A stretch of 64,000 bases of DNA from Planktothrix sp. PCC 11201 (GCF_900009135.1 NZ_LT797693.1:518787-582786), one strand, 5' to 3'; shown: positions 53,294 to 63,336, counted from the stretch's first letter. Notes: generated by a model from the letters alone, not told the origin. Numbers and translations: made by a program.

Positions 53294-55123
53294 ATGGAAT
53301 TTTACCAATCTGTGCGCTATTCATCTGCTTTAGAACAAGCCATTGATCGGAATCCATTTATTATAACACCAGAAACTTGTTTGGCAGACGTGATTAAAAT
53401 ACTGGGTCAATCTCAAAATCATTGTCTTTTAAATTCCGGTAGTTCTTTAGTGGAAGAATCCCAGGCAAGCTGTGTTTTAGTCATTGCTCAAGACTCAGAA
53501 AAAATTATTCCTGTACTTCCCGATGAACAACCTCACACGGCTTCGGTTTTAGGAATTATCACCGAACGGGATATTGTTAAGTTAATAGCAACAGAAATTT
53601 CAGATCCTGCCAGAAAAAAAACTCTTAATATAATCAGAGCCGCTGAAATTATGTCTCCAATTTCTGTTAGTTTAACAGAATCAGATGATCAAGACATTTT
53701 TACAGCTTTATCCCTATTTCGGCAATATCAAATTTTACATTTACCCGTTTTAGATATTCGAGGTCAATTAGTGGGAGTGATTACCCCAGAACGAATTCGT
53801 CGTGTTTTACAACCTGCTAATATTTTAAGATTACGACGAGTTGGAGATGAAATGATCACCCAAGTGATTACGGCTCCAGTCACAACATCCGTATTAAGTT
53901 TAGCCCAAATGATGACCGCCCATCAAGCGAGTTATGTAGTGATTTTTCAAGCTGGAACTCAGAAAAAATTAACCCCCATTGGATTAGTAACAGAACAAGA
54001 TATTGTAGAGGCGCAATTTTTAGAATTAGATTTAGCCACAACTTTTGCAACAACGGTAATGAGAAATCTGTCCTTTTCTTTGAAAATCAATGATTCTCTG
54101 TGGATGGCACATCAAGAAATGCAAAAACAACAGGTACAACGACTGATTGTTTGTGGAGATGAAGGGGAGTTATTAGGAATTATTACACAGGTTAGTTTAT
54201 TAAGAATGCTTGACCCGACGGAAATGTATCGAGTGGTTAAACAACTCCAACAATCGGTTCATCAATTGCAAACGGAAAAATTAGAATTGTTAAAAAGCCG
54301 GAATGCTGAACTAGAAAGACAAGTTCAAGAACGCACTTCTAAGGTGGAAGAACTGCAACAGTTAAATATTCTCAAGGATGATTTTTTGAGTACGGTTTCC
54401 CATGAACTCCGCACCCCCTTAGCTAATATGAAAATGGCAATTCATATGTTAAAAATTGTCCCCGATTCAGAGCGAGGTAAAAAATATTTAGAAATATTAG
54501 AATCTGAATGTATGCGAGAAACTAATTTAATTAATGATTTATTAGATTTACAACGTTTGGAATCTTCCGCCACACCTATTCCCCTGGAAAATTTAGATTT
54601 ATTAGAATGGTTTCCTAATATTATTAATCCCTTTTACTCTCGCACTAAAGAACGGAGTCAAGTGCTAAATGTCCAGTATTATCCTAATTTACAATCGATT
54701 AAAACTCACCCGAATAGTTTAGAAAGAATTATAGCAGAATTGTTAAATAATGCCTGTAAATACACTCCCAATGGAGGAGAAATTTTCTTAGGCATTCATT
54801 ATCGTTCTTTATCTAATTGGCTAGAATTAACTTCGACAACTAAAAACAAACGTAAAACGAAGACACAGAATGTTTCTTTACCCTCTCCCCCCATTTCTGA
54901 CCCCTTACAAATTGTGATTCGCAACCCAGCCGAAATTCCTGAACAAGAACTTCCCCGCATTTTTGAGAAATTTTATCGAGTTCCGAATTCAGACCCCTGG
55001 AAACAGGGAGGAACGGGGTTAGGATTAGCTTTGGTTCAAAAGTTGGTGGAACAATTAAACGGGACAATTCAAGTGGAAAGTAGCCAGAATCTCACCACTT
55101 TTACGATTGAATTTCCCCGTTAA
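53294..55123 (+). CDS. CBS-domain sensor histidine kinase
   Basis: 609 residues. The first 310 hold two CBS pairs (four CBS motifs; VLGIITERDIVKLIATE, PVLDIRGQLVGVITPERIR, PIGLVTEQDIVEAQFLE, EGELLGIITQVSLLRML). A coiled coil follows at about residues 320-355, then HisKA with the phospho-His in FLSTVSHELRTPLANMKM near residue 369, and HATPase with NNACKYTPNGG and GGTGLGLALVQKLVEQLNG. It may sense adenine nucleotides or similar through CBS. There is no receiver domain or adjacent response regulator. No membrane segment, so it is soluble. Confidence 0.93.
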   Translation: MEFYQSVRYSSALEQAIDRNPFIITPETCLADVIKILGQSQNHCLLNSGSSLVEESQASCVLVIAQDSEKIIPVLPDEQPHTASVLGIITERDIVKLIATEISDPARKKTLNIIRAAEIMSPISVSLTESDDQDIFTALSLFRQYQILHLPVLDIRGQLVGVITPERIRRVLQPANILRLRRVGDEMITQVITAPVTTSVLSLAQMMTAHQASYVVIFQAGTQKKLTPIGLVTEQDIVEAQFLELDLATTFATTVMRNLSFSLKINDSLWMAHQEMQKQQVQRLIVCGDEGELLGIITQVSLLRMLDPTEMYRVVKQLQQSVHQLQTEKLELLKSRNAELERQVQERTSKVEELQQLNILKDDFLSTVSHELRTPLANMKMAIHMLKIVPDSERGKKYLEILESECMRETNLINDLLDLQRLESSATPIPLENLDLLEWFPNIINPFYSRTKERSQVLNVQYYPNLQSIKTHPNSLERIIAELLNNACKYTPNGGEIFLGIHYRSLSNWLELTSTTKNKRKTKTQNVSLPSPPISDPLQIVIRNPAEIPEQELPRIFEKFYRVPNSDPWKQGGTGLGLALVQKLVEQLNGTIQVESSQNLTTFTIEFPR

Positions 55124-55210
55124 GTGACTGCTGATTAAAAACGGGGTATGATCATCATGTATGATTAAATTTAGACACAGCAACACTGAAAATTTTTATT
55201 TTTGATCCCT

Positions 55211-55951
55211 ATGAAATATTTAGCTTTAGCAACGGATTTTGATGGAACTTTAGCAACGGATGGTAGGGTCGAGGATTCCACCTCAAAATCCTTAGAATTA
55301 TGGCGGGAGTCGGGGAGAAAGTTAATCTTAATTACGGGGAGACAACTGGATAATCTTATCGATCATGTTTCCGTAATTCATCGGTTTGATTGGGTGATTG
55401 CAGAAAATGGGGCGGTTTTATATCAACCCTCGACTCAGGTAGAAAAAATATTAGCGGAGCGCCCTTCTGAAGCGTTTATAAGCTGCCTGCGCGATCGCAT
55501 TCACCAAAAACAACAACAATTACAAAACCAAGCCATTCCCGAGGAATTTTCCCGAATTGTTCAAACCCAAGCCTTAGAAACATTAGGGGTTGGACGAGTA
55601 ATTATTGCCACTTGGGAAGCCTATTTGGAAATCACCCAAAAAACCATTCAAGAGTTAGGGGTTAATCTTAAAATTATTGCCAATAAAGGAGCCGTGATGA
55701 TCCTACCCGAAGGGATTAATAAAGCCTCTGGGTTAAAGGCTCTTGCTGAATTCATAAACCTATCCCCTGATAAAATTGTAGGGGTTGGGGATGCGGAAAA
55801 TGATTGTGATTTTTTAGCAGACTGTGGTTATTCCGTAGCCGTTGCTAATGCCTTACCCCAAGTCAAAGAAAGGGTTAATTGGGTCACGAAAAATAGCCGA
55901 GGATCAGGGGTTAAAGAATTAATCGATCAAATTCTCAATTCAGATAACTGA
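55211..55951 (+). CDS. HAD-superfamily (IIB-type) hydrolase
   Basis: 246 residues from ATG 55211; the TTG at 55202 is less likely. HAD motif I is DFDGTLATDG near residue 8, and motif IV is VGDAENDCDFLADCG near residue 197; LILITGRQLDNLI follows the IIB (Cof-type) cap pattern. It probably dephosphorylates a sugar phosphate such as sucrose or phosphomannose. AACTGATAACTGATT heptamer remnants follow its stop. Confidence 0.88.
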   Translation: MKYLALATDFDGTLATDGRVEDSTSKSLELWRESGRKLILITGRQLDNLIDHVSVIHRFDWVIAENGAVLYQPSTQVEKILAERPSEAFISCLRDRIHQKQQQLQNQAIPEEFSRIVQTQALETLGVGRVIIATWEAYLEITQKTIQELGVNLKIIANKGAVMILPEGINKASGLKALAEFINLSPDKIVGVGDAENDCDFLADCGYSVAVANALPQVKERVNWVTKNSRGSGVKELIDQILNSDN

Positions 55952-55960
55952 TAACTGATT

Positions 55961-56974
55961 ATGAATCGTCGTAATTTTTTAACCGGGTTAACCTTAGCAG
56001 GAATTGCTGCTCAGTTTCCTATTCTGGCTCAATCTTCATCTTCCCAAAGATTAATTAAACCTCCGGCTTTAAAACCAGGAGATACGGTGGGGTTAGTAAC
56101 TCCCGCCAGCCCTATTTTTAAAGAACATTTAAAGTGGATTCAACTGCAATTAGGACAACAGGAACTCGCCGTTAAAGTTGCTCCCCATGTCATGAGTGAA
56201 TATGGCTATTTAGCCGGAACCGATCAACAACGGGTATCAGACATTAATCAAATGTTTGCTGACCCTAATATAAAGGGAATTATTGCGACGGGTGGTGGTT
56301 GGGGAAGTGGTCGAATTTTACCCTTATTAGATTATGATTTAATTCGCAAAAACCCTAAAATTTTTCTAGGTTATAGTGATATTACCGCTTTATTATTAGG
56401 ATTATATAGTCAAACCGGATTAGTTACCTTTCATGGATTATTAGGAACTTCCGTCTGGAATCCCTATTCGGTCAGTTGGCTAAAAAAAGTCCTATTTGAA
56501 GGACAAGCTGTAACCTTTAAAAATACCAATAATGTTCGGGTTGAAACAATTTATCCCGGTCAAGCCCAAGGGAGGTTAATCGGAGGAAATTTATCAGTTT
56601 TATCCGCTTTAGTCGGTTCTAAATATTTACCAAATTGGCAGAATACAATCCTATTTGTGGAGGATGTCGGCGAGGATATTTACCGAGTTGATCGAATGTT
56701 AACCCATTTAAAACTAGCTGGAATTTTAGATCAAATTTCCGGGTTTATTTTTAGTCAATGTACCGCCTGCACTAAAGGCGAGGGAAATGAACCCTCTTTA
56801 ACCTTATTGCAAGTATTAACTGATCTCATTCAACCGTTAGAAATTCCAGCTTGGTATGGTTCAATGATCGGCCATATTCGAGATCAATTTACAGTTCCTT
56901 TGGGAGTACCAGTAAAAATTAATACCAGTCAAGGAAGCATCGCAATGCTTGAAAATGCTGTAATCTACAAATAA
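55961..56974 (+). CDS. LD-carboxypeptidase (peptidase S66) with signal sequence
   Basis: 337 residues. The N-terminus, MNRRNFLTGLTLAGIAAQFP, has a twin-arginine-like RRNFL motif followed by a hydrophobic helix, so it is probably exported. The S66 core begins with LKPGDTVGLVTPASPI and carries ATGGGWGSGRILPLLDYDLI with the nucleophile Ser, as in LdcA. IGHIRDQFTVPLGVPVKIN at the end has the catalytic His. It trims D-alanine from murein tetrapeptides in recycling. It starts 9 bp after the HAD gene. Confidence 0.92.
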   Translation: MNRRNFLTGLTLAGIAAQFPILAQSSSSQRLIKPPALKPGDTVGLVTPASPIFKEHLKWIQLQLGQQELAVKVAPHVMSEYGYLAGTDQQRVSDINQMFADPNIKGIIATGGGWGSGRILPLLDYDLIRKNPKIFLGYSDITALLLGLYSQTGLVTFHGLLGTSVWNPYSVSWLKKVLFEGQAVTFKNTNNVRVETIYPGQAQGRLIGGNLSVLSALVGSKYLPNWQNTILFVEDVGEDIYRVDRMLTHLKLAGILDQISGFIFSQCTACTKGEGNEPSLTLLQVLTDLIQPLEIPAWYGSMIGHIRDQFTVPLGVPVKINTSQGSIAMLENAVIYK

Positions 56975-57415
56975 AATAAAAATAAAGACGTATTAATTTT
57001 TACATTATTTGCGTTAGAATTAAAATTAAGAATTTTCCCGAATCACGACAAATTTCAAATTTTGATGAGTTTTGTTACCTATGTCGTTTCTTTTGTTCGC
57101 TTTTTGCTCGAAATTGTGAATACTTGTATCGAAAAGCGATCGGTTTCTTAAACGGAGGTTAAATTTTCTCAACAATATAATAAGTTTTGTATTTTAAAAT
57201 ACTAGATTTTTAGTAAAAATTTAATAAATTTAAAATCTTTCAAAAAAGTATAGAAATTCTTTATAAAAATTGGCAGACATTGTGGTTTAAGTTGACTACA
57301 CTTAAGCCAGACTGTAAACCGTAGAATTTAGTTAATTACAATTCTCGCAATTCTGCTTTTGCTAATCTATTCCTAAATCCTCTAATGAACCTATATTTCA
57401 AGGAAGCGAACTTTT
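56975..57415. other. 441-bp AT-rich gap, no gene supported
   Basis: AT-rich sequence with AAAATTTAATAAATTTAAAATC-type tracts. A weak -35-like TTGACT lies at 57292, with TAAACC 17 bp later, before the gene at 57416. A 28-codon frame at 57065 (MSFVTYVVSFVRFLLEIV...) has no ribosome site and is not called. I see no other structure. Confidence 0.6.
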
Positions 57416-58459
57416 ATGATGTTCTCCCAGTCTCAAGAACAACTGAATGCCGTACCTAGTAGTTCCGTTGATCGAACTGAAATGACACGGATGGCGGTTC
57501 AATGGGCGCAGAAATATTATGCTAAAGCAGCTGCTCATCATCCCCGGACTCCCCATCATTTCTTCTTAGAAAATCATGAAGTTGATGTTACCGAATTTGA
57601 TCAGGATCGTTCCCGCACTGTGGCAGAGTTAATGAAAAATATAAGCCTGTTGGGAACCCTGGCTTGGAATAAAGTAGGAACTATTTTAGGGATTGACTGG
57701 AATCGTTATCCGGTGAATAAACTATGTTTACAGGACACAGACACACTGATTCAAGATGTGTGTAATTTATATCATCAAGCCTTAGAAGTTTTTGCTCAAT
57801 ATGAATACCCCTTTCGTTTGTCAGTTTCTCTAGGGAGAGAAACCGTAAAACTGCGTCGCAAATACTCCCAAACTGAACCCTTAATGTTGGTTTTAGTCCA
57901 GTTGCAATTCCACTATATGGGTCGAATGTTGTTAGAGTGGATGTCGATGAAAGAACGAACAGTTTTCTTTCTCTACTTCAAAACTTTGGAGGATTATTTA
58001 TATTCTCCCCTGGGGGAAGTTAATGATTTAGCTGGAAAACATTTATCGGATTCTCCAGCCTTAATTGCGGTTCAACAATTACTCCCCATCCTGACCACCG
58101 TTGCCCATCAGGTTTACCACACAGTACATCACTTAAACCCTGGGTATTGCAGTATCAGCGGAAATGTCAAAAATCATATCCTGCAATATTCGAGTACCCG
58201 TGATATTGAGTTATTTCAAATTTATCTTTGCTGGTGCGTCTTAGAGAATAGTTTACGTCCCATCCAACGAGAATTATTTCCCATGTGTGTGATTTTATAT
58301 CCTCGACTCCATATTAGTTGGAAATTAATTCAGGATATGTTAGATGCCCTGTCAGATGCATTGGAAAATCGGTTACTTCCTCAAAATTTTGCCGTCTTTT
58401 CTCCCTATCTTCAAGTATTATCAGAAATATTTTCTGATCAGGTTGTGCAATCTGTATAA
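57416..58459 (+). CDS. Conserved hypothetical protein, helical
   Basis: 347 residues; no named family recognised. It is rich in helices and aromatic residues (MVLVLVQLQFHYMGRMLLEW, SMKERTVFFLYFKTLEDYL). No signal peptide, no true membrane helix and no catalytic motif that I know. HHPRTPHHFFLENHEVDV near residue 40 has a His cluster that might bind metal or a cofactor. A long AT-rich leader precedes it, and a hairpin with AACCGGG/CCCGGTT arms lies downstream. Function is open. Confidence 0.7.
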   Translation: MMFSQSQEQLNAVPSSSVDRTEMTRMAVQWAQKYYAKAAAHHPRTPHHFFLENHEVDVTEFDQDRSRTVAELMKNISLLGTLAWNKVGTILGIDWNRYPVNKLCLQDTDTLIQDVCNLYHQALEVFAQYEYPFRLSVSLGRETVKLRRKYSQTEPLMLVLVQLQFHYMGRMLLEWMSMKERTVFFLYFKTLEDYLYSPLGEVNDLAGKHLSDSPALIAVQQLLPILTTVAHQVYHTVHHLNPGYCSISGNVKNHILQYSSTRDIELFQIYLCWCVLENSLRPIQRELFPMCVILYPRLHISWKLIQDMLDALSDALENRLLPQNFAVFSPYLQVLSEIFSDQVVQSV

Positions 58460-58466
58460 TCACAAA

Positions 58467-58530
58467 AACCGGGTTTTTTAAAGAATTAATTTTTGATTTT
58501 AGCCCATAGATAATAGTGAAAAACCCGGTT
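58467..58530. terminator. Inverted repeat between convergent genes
   Basis: AACCGGGTTTTT (58467-58478) and AAAAACCCGGTT (58519-58530) form a 12-bp stem with a 40-bp loop. It sits between the genes ending at 58459 and 58544. T-runs on both sides make it a candidate bidirectional terminator. Confidence 0.6.
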
Positions 58531-58543
58531 CCTTATTTAACAG

Positions 58544-59932
58544 TTAGGATTTCCACTTTCCTAATTCATACCAATGTTGAAAGGCTAACCAAATTCCTGA
58601 TAACAACCCAGCTACACTTAACGTGATCCCACTATAGGGAACTAATAAACCAAATATTGGTAATATTCCCCCAGAAATTGTACAAATAATTGCGACCCAA
58701 GAGGCTTGACGGTTTTTCCCTAATCCCCAAACTGCTAATAATAATACTGGAGAAATTACTGTCCAAGCGAGTTTTGCATCAATCAAACGACTGCTATAGG
58801 TTAGGGTTAATAAACAGGCAAAAAATAGTCCGGCGACAATCGCAACATCTCCCAAGGTTAAGGGTAAAGACAGATATAGTAAAATGATCCACCACAAAAA
58901 GATAGCTGGAGCTAATAATAATAATCGCGGGATCACACCTGTATTACGAATCGGAGCGGTGGCGGTAAATATTCCTAATGGATTTTTAACGGAAATATTG
59001 CCTTCATAAATCCAAGAAAGTTGTCGATTTTCCCCGCCTTCTTTGGTGATGGTTGGCACTGCCCCGGCAAATTCTGCATCGGGAAAATTAGCTAAAACAT
59101 TTAAGCTAAAATTTGATAATAATTGCTCTCCAGGTTGATAAACCCAACGGGGGGCACCTTGAGCTTGATAAGTCACCTTGAAATTTGTAGTTTCCCCAGG
59201 AGGTAATTTAAACGGAAATCCATAATCTCCCGGGTTGACTTGTACTAAGGATTTTCCATTTTGTTCGACTTGGAAATCTTGTAATAATAAATAACCGTAA
59301 GGTGGGGGAACTTCAAAGAAAAAGTCTGAGATACCTTTGAGTTGATTTTTTACTTGATATTCTCCCACAAAATCAACACTATAAATCCATTGTTTGGTTT
59401 CGGGACTGGTAGTTTGATTGATTTTAACCTGGATTTTTGATCCAGATAAAGTCATCCAACGGGGTACAATCCTGGTACTTTTAATTTCAATAGTTTTACC
59501 CTCAATATATTTATAATCGGTAAAAGGTTCTTCAATTTCATAACGAATTTTAGGTGCTGTTTGTTCTAAACGTTCTCCAGCAACGGTGGTGGCAATTTGA
59601 GTAATACGTTGTTGTTCCCAATTATGATAGCGATTAGCCAAGGTAGAACAGAGAAAAAATCCACTGGTAATTACCAGAACAATTAGAATTAAATGCGGTA
59701 AAGTTTGCATCCATTTCAGATATTGTTCTAAGGCTGTTTTAATAGCAGGAATAGAAATAGAATCCCCCGGTTTTTTCATCGACCAGTTAATTAGGGATAA
59801 TATTACACCAATTGCTATTAAAAAAATAGCCAATTTCATCAGGATTTTAATCACTATTGATCCCAATTCCATTAATTCATTAGGATGGGTCAAATCAGGA
59901 ATACTGGGAATACTGCTAAACAAAATATCCAT
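58544..59932 (-). CDS. Membrane protein with large extracytoplasmic domain
   Basis: 462 residues from ATG 59932 (MDILFSSIP), supported by an AAAGG upstream; a longer start at 59986 is possible. Two N-terminal membrane helices (ILMKLAIFLIAIGVILSLINW, HLILIVLVITSGFFLCSTLA) precede a beta-rich region, about residues 110-300 (YSVDFVGEYQVKNQLKGISDF), then five or so hydrophobic helices toward the C-terminus (LLLLAPAIFLWWIILLYLSLP and more). This suggests a membrane protein with an extracytoplasmic beta domain. I do not recognise the family. Function is unknown. Confidence 0.75.
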   Translation of the reverse strand: MDILFSSIPSIPDLTHPNELMELGSIVIKILMKLAIFLIAIGVILSLINWSMKKPGDSISIPAIKTALEQYLKWMQTLPHLILIVLVITSGFFLCSTLANRYHNWEQQRITQIATTVAGERLEQTAPKIRYEIEEPFTDYKYIEGKTIEIKSTRIVPRWMTLSGSKIQVKINQTTSPETKQWIYSVDFVGEYQVKNQLKGISDFFFEVPPPYGYLLLQDFQVEQNGKSLVQVNPGDYGFPFKLPPGETTNFKVTYQAQGAPRWVYQPGEQLLSNFSLNVLANFPDAEFAGAVPTITKEGGENRQLSWIYEGNISVKNPLGIFTATAPIRNTGVIPRLLLLAPAIFLWWIILLYLSLPLTLGDVAIVAGLFFACLLTLTYSSRLIDAKLAWTVISPVLLLAVWGLGKNRQASWVAIICTISGGILPIFGLLVPYSGITLSVAGLLSGIWLAFQHWYELGKWKS

Positions 59933-60025
59933 ACAACCTTTCAAACTCAATAGAGTGGGTAAAAAGCCGAAGTAGTTCTTACCCATCCTACAAGACTAAT
60001 TATTAATTTTCCGAATTAATTCAAA

Positions 60026-60868
60026 TTAATCCAGATTTAATAGGGTGTAACTGCCAAAAACTTTCAAGGTTTCTGTAAAGGTTTTTAATTCCGCTAAAGC
60101 TAATTGTACCGAGGGTTCATGACTATCCGCTTCTAAATCCATAAAAAATAGATAATCTCCCAATGAGCGCTTACTAGGACGGGATTCAATTCGGCTTAAA
60201 TTAATTCCTCTATCGGCAAAAATTGCTAAAGGTTTTGCTAATGCTCCCGGAACATTTGCTGGAACACTAAAGCCTAAAGAGGTATATTTTCCCGATCCTG
60301 AAGGTTGTAGACTTACTACCAAAAATTTTGTACAATTATCGGGATAATCATTAATAGGATGGGCGAGAACAGGTAATTGATAGAGTTCTGCTGCTCTTAA
60401 AGATGCGATCGCGGCTGAATCCGTTTCATCTCTAACTGATTGTAGGGCTTCTGTGGTTGAATTTTTAGAAATTAATGGCACATCACAAAGGTGTTTTTCT
60501 AACCATCCTTGACACTGAGCTAGGGCTTGCGGATGGGAATAAACCACTTGAATCTTAGCAAAATTTTTAGCTTGAGAAATTAACGCATGGCTAATAGGAA
60601 GGATTAACGCCTGTTGAATTTGAAGACAGCCAATTTGCCACAATGTATCTAGGGTCATAGTAACACTTCCTTCAATGGAATTTTCAACAGGAACTACCCC
60701 AATATTGGCATCCCCTTTGGCAACTGTCCATAAAGTTTGACTAATACTTGAACATGGGCATAACATTGCTTCTTCCCCGGTTTTTTGGGTGAGATATTGA
60801 GCATAAGCTAGGGCTGCGGCCTCTGCATAAGTTCCCGATGGGCCAAGATGGGCAATAGAAACAGTCAT
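60026..60868 (-). CDS. pheA: Prephenate dehydratase
   Basis: 280 residues, normal for a monofunctional enzyme. It converts prephenate to phenylpyruvate in phenylalanine synthesis. The start LGPSGTYAEAAALAYAQYL, NIGVVPVENSIEGSVTMTL and NSTTEALQSVRDE are catalytic-domain marks. The C-terminal ACT domain (SLGFSVPANVPGALAKPL, then NLSRIESRPSKRSLGDYLFF) binds phenylalanine for feedback control. No chorismate mutase domain is present. Confidence 0.96.
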   Translation of the reverse strand: MTVSIAHLGPSGTYAEAAALAYAQYLTQKTGEEAMLCPCSSISQTLWTVAKGDANIGVVPVENSIEGSVTMTLDTLWQIGCLQIQQALILPISHALISQAKNFAKIQVVYSHPQALAQCQGWLEKHLCDVPLISKNSTTEALQSVRDETDSAAIASLRAAELYQLPVLAHPINDYPDNCTKFLVVSLQPSGSGKYTSLGFSVPANVPGALAKPLAIFADRGINLSRIESRPSKRSLGDYLFFMDLEADSHEPSVQLALAELKTFTETLKVFGSYTLLNLD

Positions 60869-61086
60869 AATTTTAGTTCCGTAAATAATAAATGGATAGA
60901 AAGGGACGTTACAATTATTTATATTATTCTCATCAACCTTACCATTATGATCAAGCGACTACCTATTTTTTAGGGAATACACGCCATTATTCTTGATCGG
61001 TGACTCTTGATTGATGAAAATAGTTTGAATAACTCTTAAATTATATTAAGATAAGTTAAAATTAGTAGACTTTTATAACTTTCTAT

Positions 61087-61671
61087 ATGTATACCCACTT
61101 TCAAGCCTCCCAAACCGTTGAAATGGCTGTACCAGAGCCAAATTTAATTCACCATTATCTGCGTCAACCGAAACGCTTGGTCAAGGCGCTAGTTGATCCG
61201 ACCCGTTTAGATGCCTTAGCAGAGGACATTTACCGCCTAAAAATGCGTCCTTTGCAGTTTATGATGTTTAGTTTACAACCAACGGTAGACTTGAAACTGT
61301 GGATACAGTCCGATGGCACCCTAAACTTAAAATCTGTCGGATGCGAAATTCGTGGAATTGAATATATTAATCAACGGTTTTCCTTAAATTTAGTCGGAAA
61401 ATTATATCCGGTTGAATTGCAAGGAATTACCTATTTAAAAGGTCAATCTGATTTAAAAGTTAAAGTGGAACTTCCCCCGCCATTATGGTTAACACCCCAA
61501 CCAATTTTGGAAACAACAGGAAACGGATTATTAAAGAGTGTGTTAATGACGGTTAGACACCGATTAGTTCATAATTTATTATCGGATTATTCCCATTGGT
61601 CTGCTGAACAATTAGGGGATGTGGCTCCACAGCCCCAATCTGTTATTCAAGTTTCAAGTGCTGAATGTTAG
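61087..61671 (+). CDS. DUF1997 family protein
   Basis: 194 residues of the DUF1997 family, found in cyanobacteria and plastids. LVDPTRLDALAEDIYRLKM, RPLQFMMFSLQPTVDLKLWI and VELPPPLWLTPQPILETTGN match. It has no signal peptide or membrane helix. The fold is probably START-like, so it might bind a lipid or pigment, but this is not shown. It is followed by the Rpn-type gene with only 19 bp between. Confidence 0.88.
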   Translation: MYTHFQASQTVEMAVPEPNLIHHYLRQPKRLVKALVDPTRLDALAEDIYRLKMRPLQFMMFSLQPTVDLKLWIQSDGTLNLKSVGCEIRGIEYINQRFSLNLVGKLYPVELQGITYLKGQSDLKVKVELPPPLWLTPQPILETTGNGLLKSVLMTVRHRLVHNLLSDYSHWSAEQLGDVAPQPQSVIQVSSAEC

Positions 61672-61690
61672 GGGTTAAATCAGGATTAAA

Positions 61691-62659
61691 ATGACTGAAA
61701 ATTCAGAACGGGTAATTGAACATGATCGATTATTTAAAGAATTGCTATCGACGTTTTTTTGGGAATTTTTAGAATTATTTTTTCCTGATTTAATTCCCTA
61801 TATTGATCAATCCTCTATTACCTTTTTACCCCAGGAAGTATTTATTGATATTACATCGGGGAATCGTCGAGAGGTCGATCTATTAGCAAAAGTTAGATTT
61901 CGAGAACAGGAAAGTTTTTTCCTCATCCATACCGAAACTCAATCCTACGCTCAAGCGGATTTTGCCCGGCGGATGTTCCATTATTTTGCTAGACTAGACG
62001 AAAAATATGCACTTCCGGTTTATCCGATTGCACTATTTTCTTTCGATACCCCCCAACGTCTGGAACCCAATAACTATCAAGTTGAATTTCCCGACCGGAA
62101 GGTATTAGAATTTAGCTATGCAGCGATCCAACTGAATCGTTTAAACTGGCGGGATTTTTTACGTCAGCAAAATCCAGTGGCGGCTGCATTAATGGCTAAA
62201 ATGAGAATAGAACCCCAGGATCGACCCCAAGTTAAAGCGGAGTGTTTACGCTTGTTAGTAACGTTGCGGTTAGATCCAGCTAGAAATCAATTAATTTCGG
62301 GGTTTATCGACTCCTATTTGCGCTTAAATTCTAGCGAAGAAGTCGTTTTTACCGAAGAACTCAATCGCTTAGGATTAATTCAGGAGGAAAGATTTATGGA
62401 AATTGTTACAAGTTGGATGGAACAGGGAATTGAACAGGGAATTGAACAGGGAATTGAACAGGGAATTGAACAGGGGTTACGACGAGAAATAACGTTCATT
62501 TTGCGTTTGCTAAGTCGTCGTTTAGGAACAATTAACCCCGAAATTTCAGAACAAATCCGCGGTCTTCCGATTGAACTAGTTGAACAACTAGGAGAAGCAT
62601 TATTAGATTTTGAAACGGATTCAGATTTGTTAACTTGGTTAGCTGAAAATTGTTCCTAA
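61691..62659 (+). CDS. Rpn/PD-(D/E)XK nuclease-type protein with DUF4351 tail
   Basis: 322 residues of the Rpn recombination-promoting nuclease type common in cyanobacteria. HDRLFKELLSTFFWEFLELF is the usual start; the catalytic set is in EVDLLAKVRFREQE and FLIHTETQSYAQ. The C-terminus, about residues 270-320, is DUF4351-like (LRLLSRRLGTINPEISEQIRGL). A tandem EQGI repeat of five units precedes it. Probably a mobile-linked DNA nuclease. GC and codon use look ordinary. Confidence 0.87.
   Translation: MTENSERVIEHDRLFKELLSTFFWEFLELFFPDLIPYIDQSSITFLPQEVFIDITSGNRREVDLLAKVRFREQESFFLIHTETQSYAQADFARRMFHYFARLDEKYALPVYPIALFSFDTPQRLEPNNYQVEFPDRKVLEFSYAAIQLNRLNWRDFLRQQNPVAAALMAKMRIEPQDRPQVKAECLRLLVTLRLDPARNQLISGFIDSYLRLNSSEEVVFTEELNRLGLIQEERFMEIVTSWMEQGIEQGIEQGIEQGIEQGLRREITFILRLLSRRLGTINPEISEQIRGLPIELVEQLGEALLDFETDSDLLTWLAENCS
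62420..62479 (+). repeat. 12-bp coding repeat (GAACAGGGAATT)5
   Basis: Five in-frame units encode EQGI repeats inside the Rpn-type gene. The last unit diverges. Slippage here would change the repeat number without a frameshift. Confidence 0.95.
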
Positions 62660-63267
62660 TTTGATAACGGTAAGGATAATTGACAACACCCGAAAGATTG
62701 ACGATGTTGGCAAGTAATACCATAATCTTGGATCGCTTGACGGTGTTTTGCGGTTCCGTAACCTTTGTTTTGTTTTAAATCATATTCAGGATATTTTTTA
62801 GCTAAACGAGTGATTAATTGATCTCGCCAAACTTTTGCCACAATACTAGCGGCTGCAATTGCAATAGATGTACTATCTCCTTTAATGATAGTTTGTTGTG
62901 GAATTAATAATTGTGGAATCTTCTGATTTCCGTCAATTAAACAGAGTTCGGGTTGAGGATTTAACCTTAAAATTGCCCGTTTCATGGCTAATAATGTCGC
63001 TTGTAAAATATTAAAGCGATCAATTTCTTTAACGGACGCCCAACCGATTTTACAATCAATGGCGATCGCTTTAATTTCAATCGCTAACCGAGAACGAATC
63101 CCTGGAGTTAATTTTTTACTATCTTTAACTCCAGCGCTGGTTAATTGAGCCATACCATCCTCCGACAAAATTACCGCCGCCGCCACCACAGGGCCAAATA
63201 AAGCCCCCCGACCTACTTCATCCACTCCCGCAATTAAAATAGAAGTTAGAGCCTGATATTCTGTCAT
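62656..63267 (-). CDS. rnhB: Ribonuclease HII
   Basis: 203 residues, normal length. It removes RNA from RNA-DNA hybrids and single ribonucleotides from DNA. The start ILIAGVDEVGRGALFGPVVAA holds the first catalytic Asp and Glu; CLIDGNQKIP and AAASIVAKVWRDQLI supply later acidic residues. It overlaps the Rpn-type gene by 4 bp, end to end on opposite strands. A confident call. Confidence 0.96.
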   Translation of the reverse strand: MTEYQALTSILIAGVDEVGRGALFGPVVAAAVILSEDGMAQLTSAGVKDSKKLTPGIRSRLAIEIKAIAIDCKIGWASVKEIDRFNILQATLLAMKRAILRLNPQPELCLIDGNQKIPQLLIPQQTIIKGDSTSIAIAAASIVAKVWRDQLITRLAKKYPEYDLKQNKGYGTAKHRQAIQDYGITCQHRQSFGCCQLSLPLSN

Positions 63268-63336
63268 TTAATTTTAATTTAGAATTGCTATAATTATCAA
63301 TAATAGATTAAAACGAATCGTTTAAAAATAGAGTTT

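Noticed and set aside
57065-57151. 28-codon ORF (MSFVTYVVSFVRFLLEIV...)
   Set aside because: Hydrophobic and plausible, but no ribosome site and no independent support.
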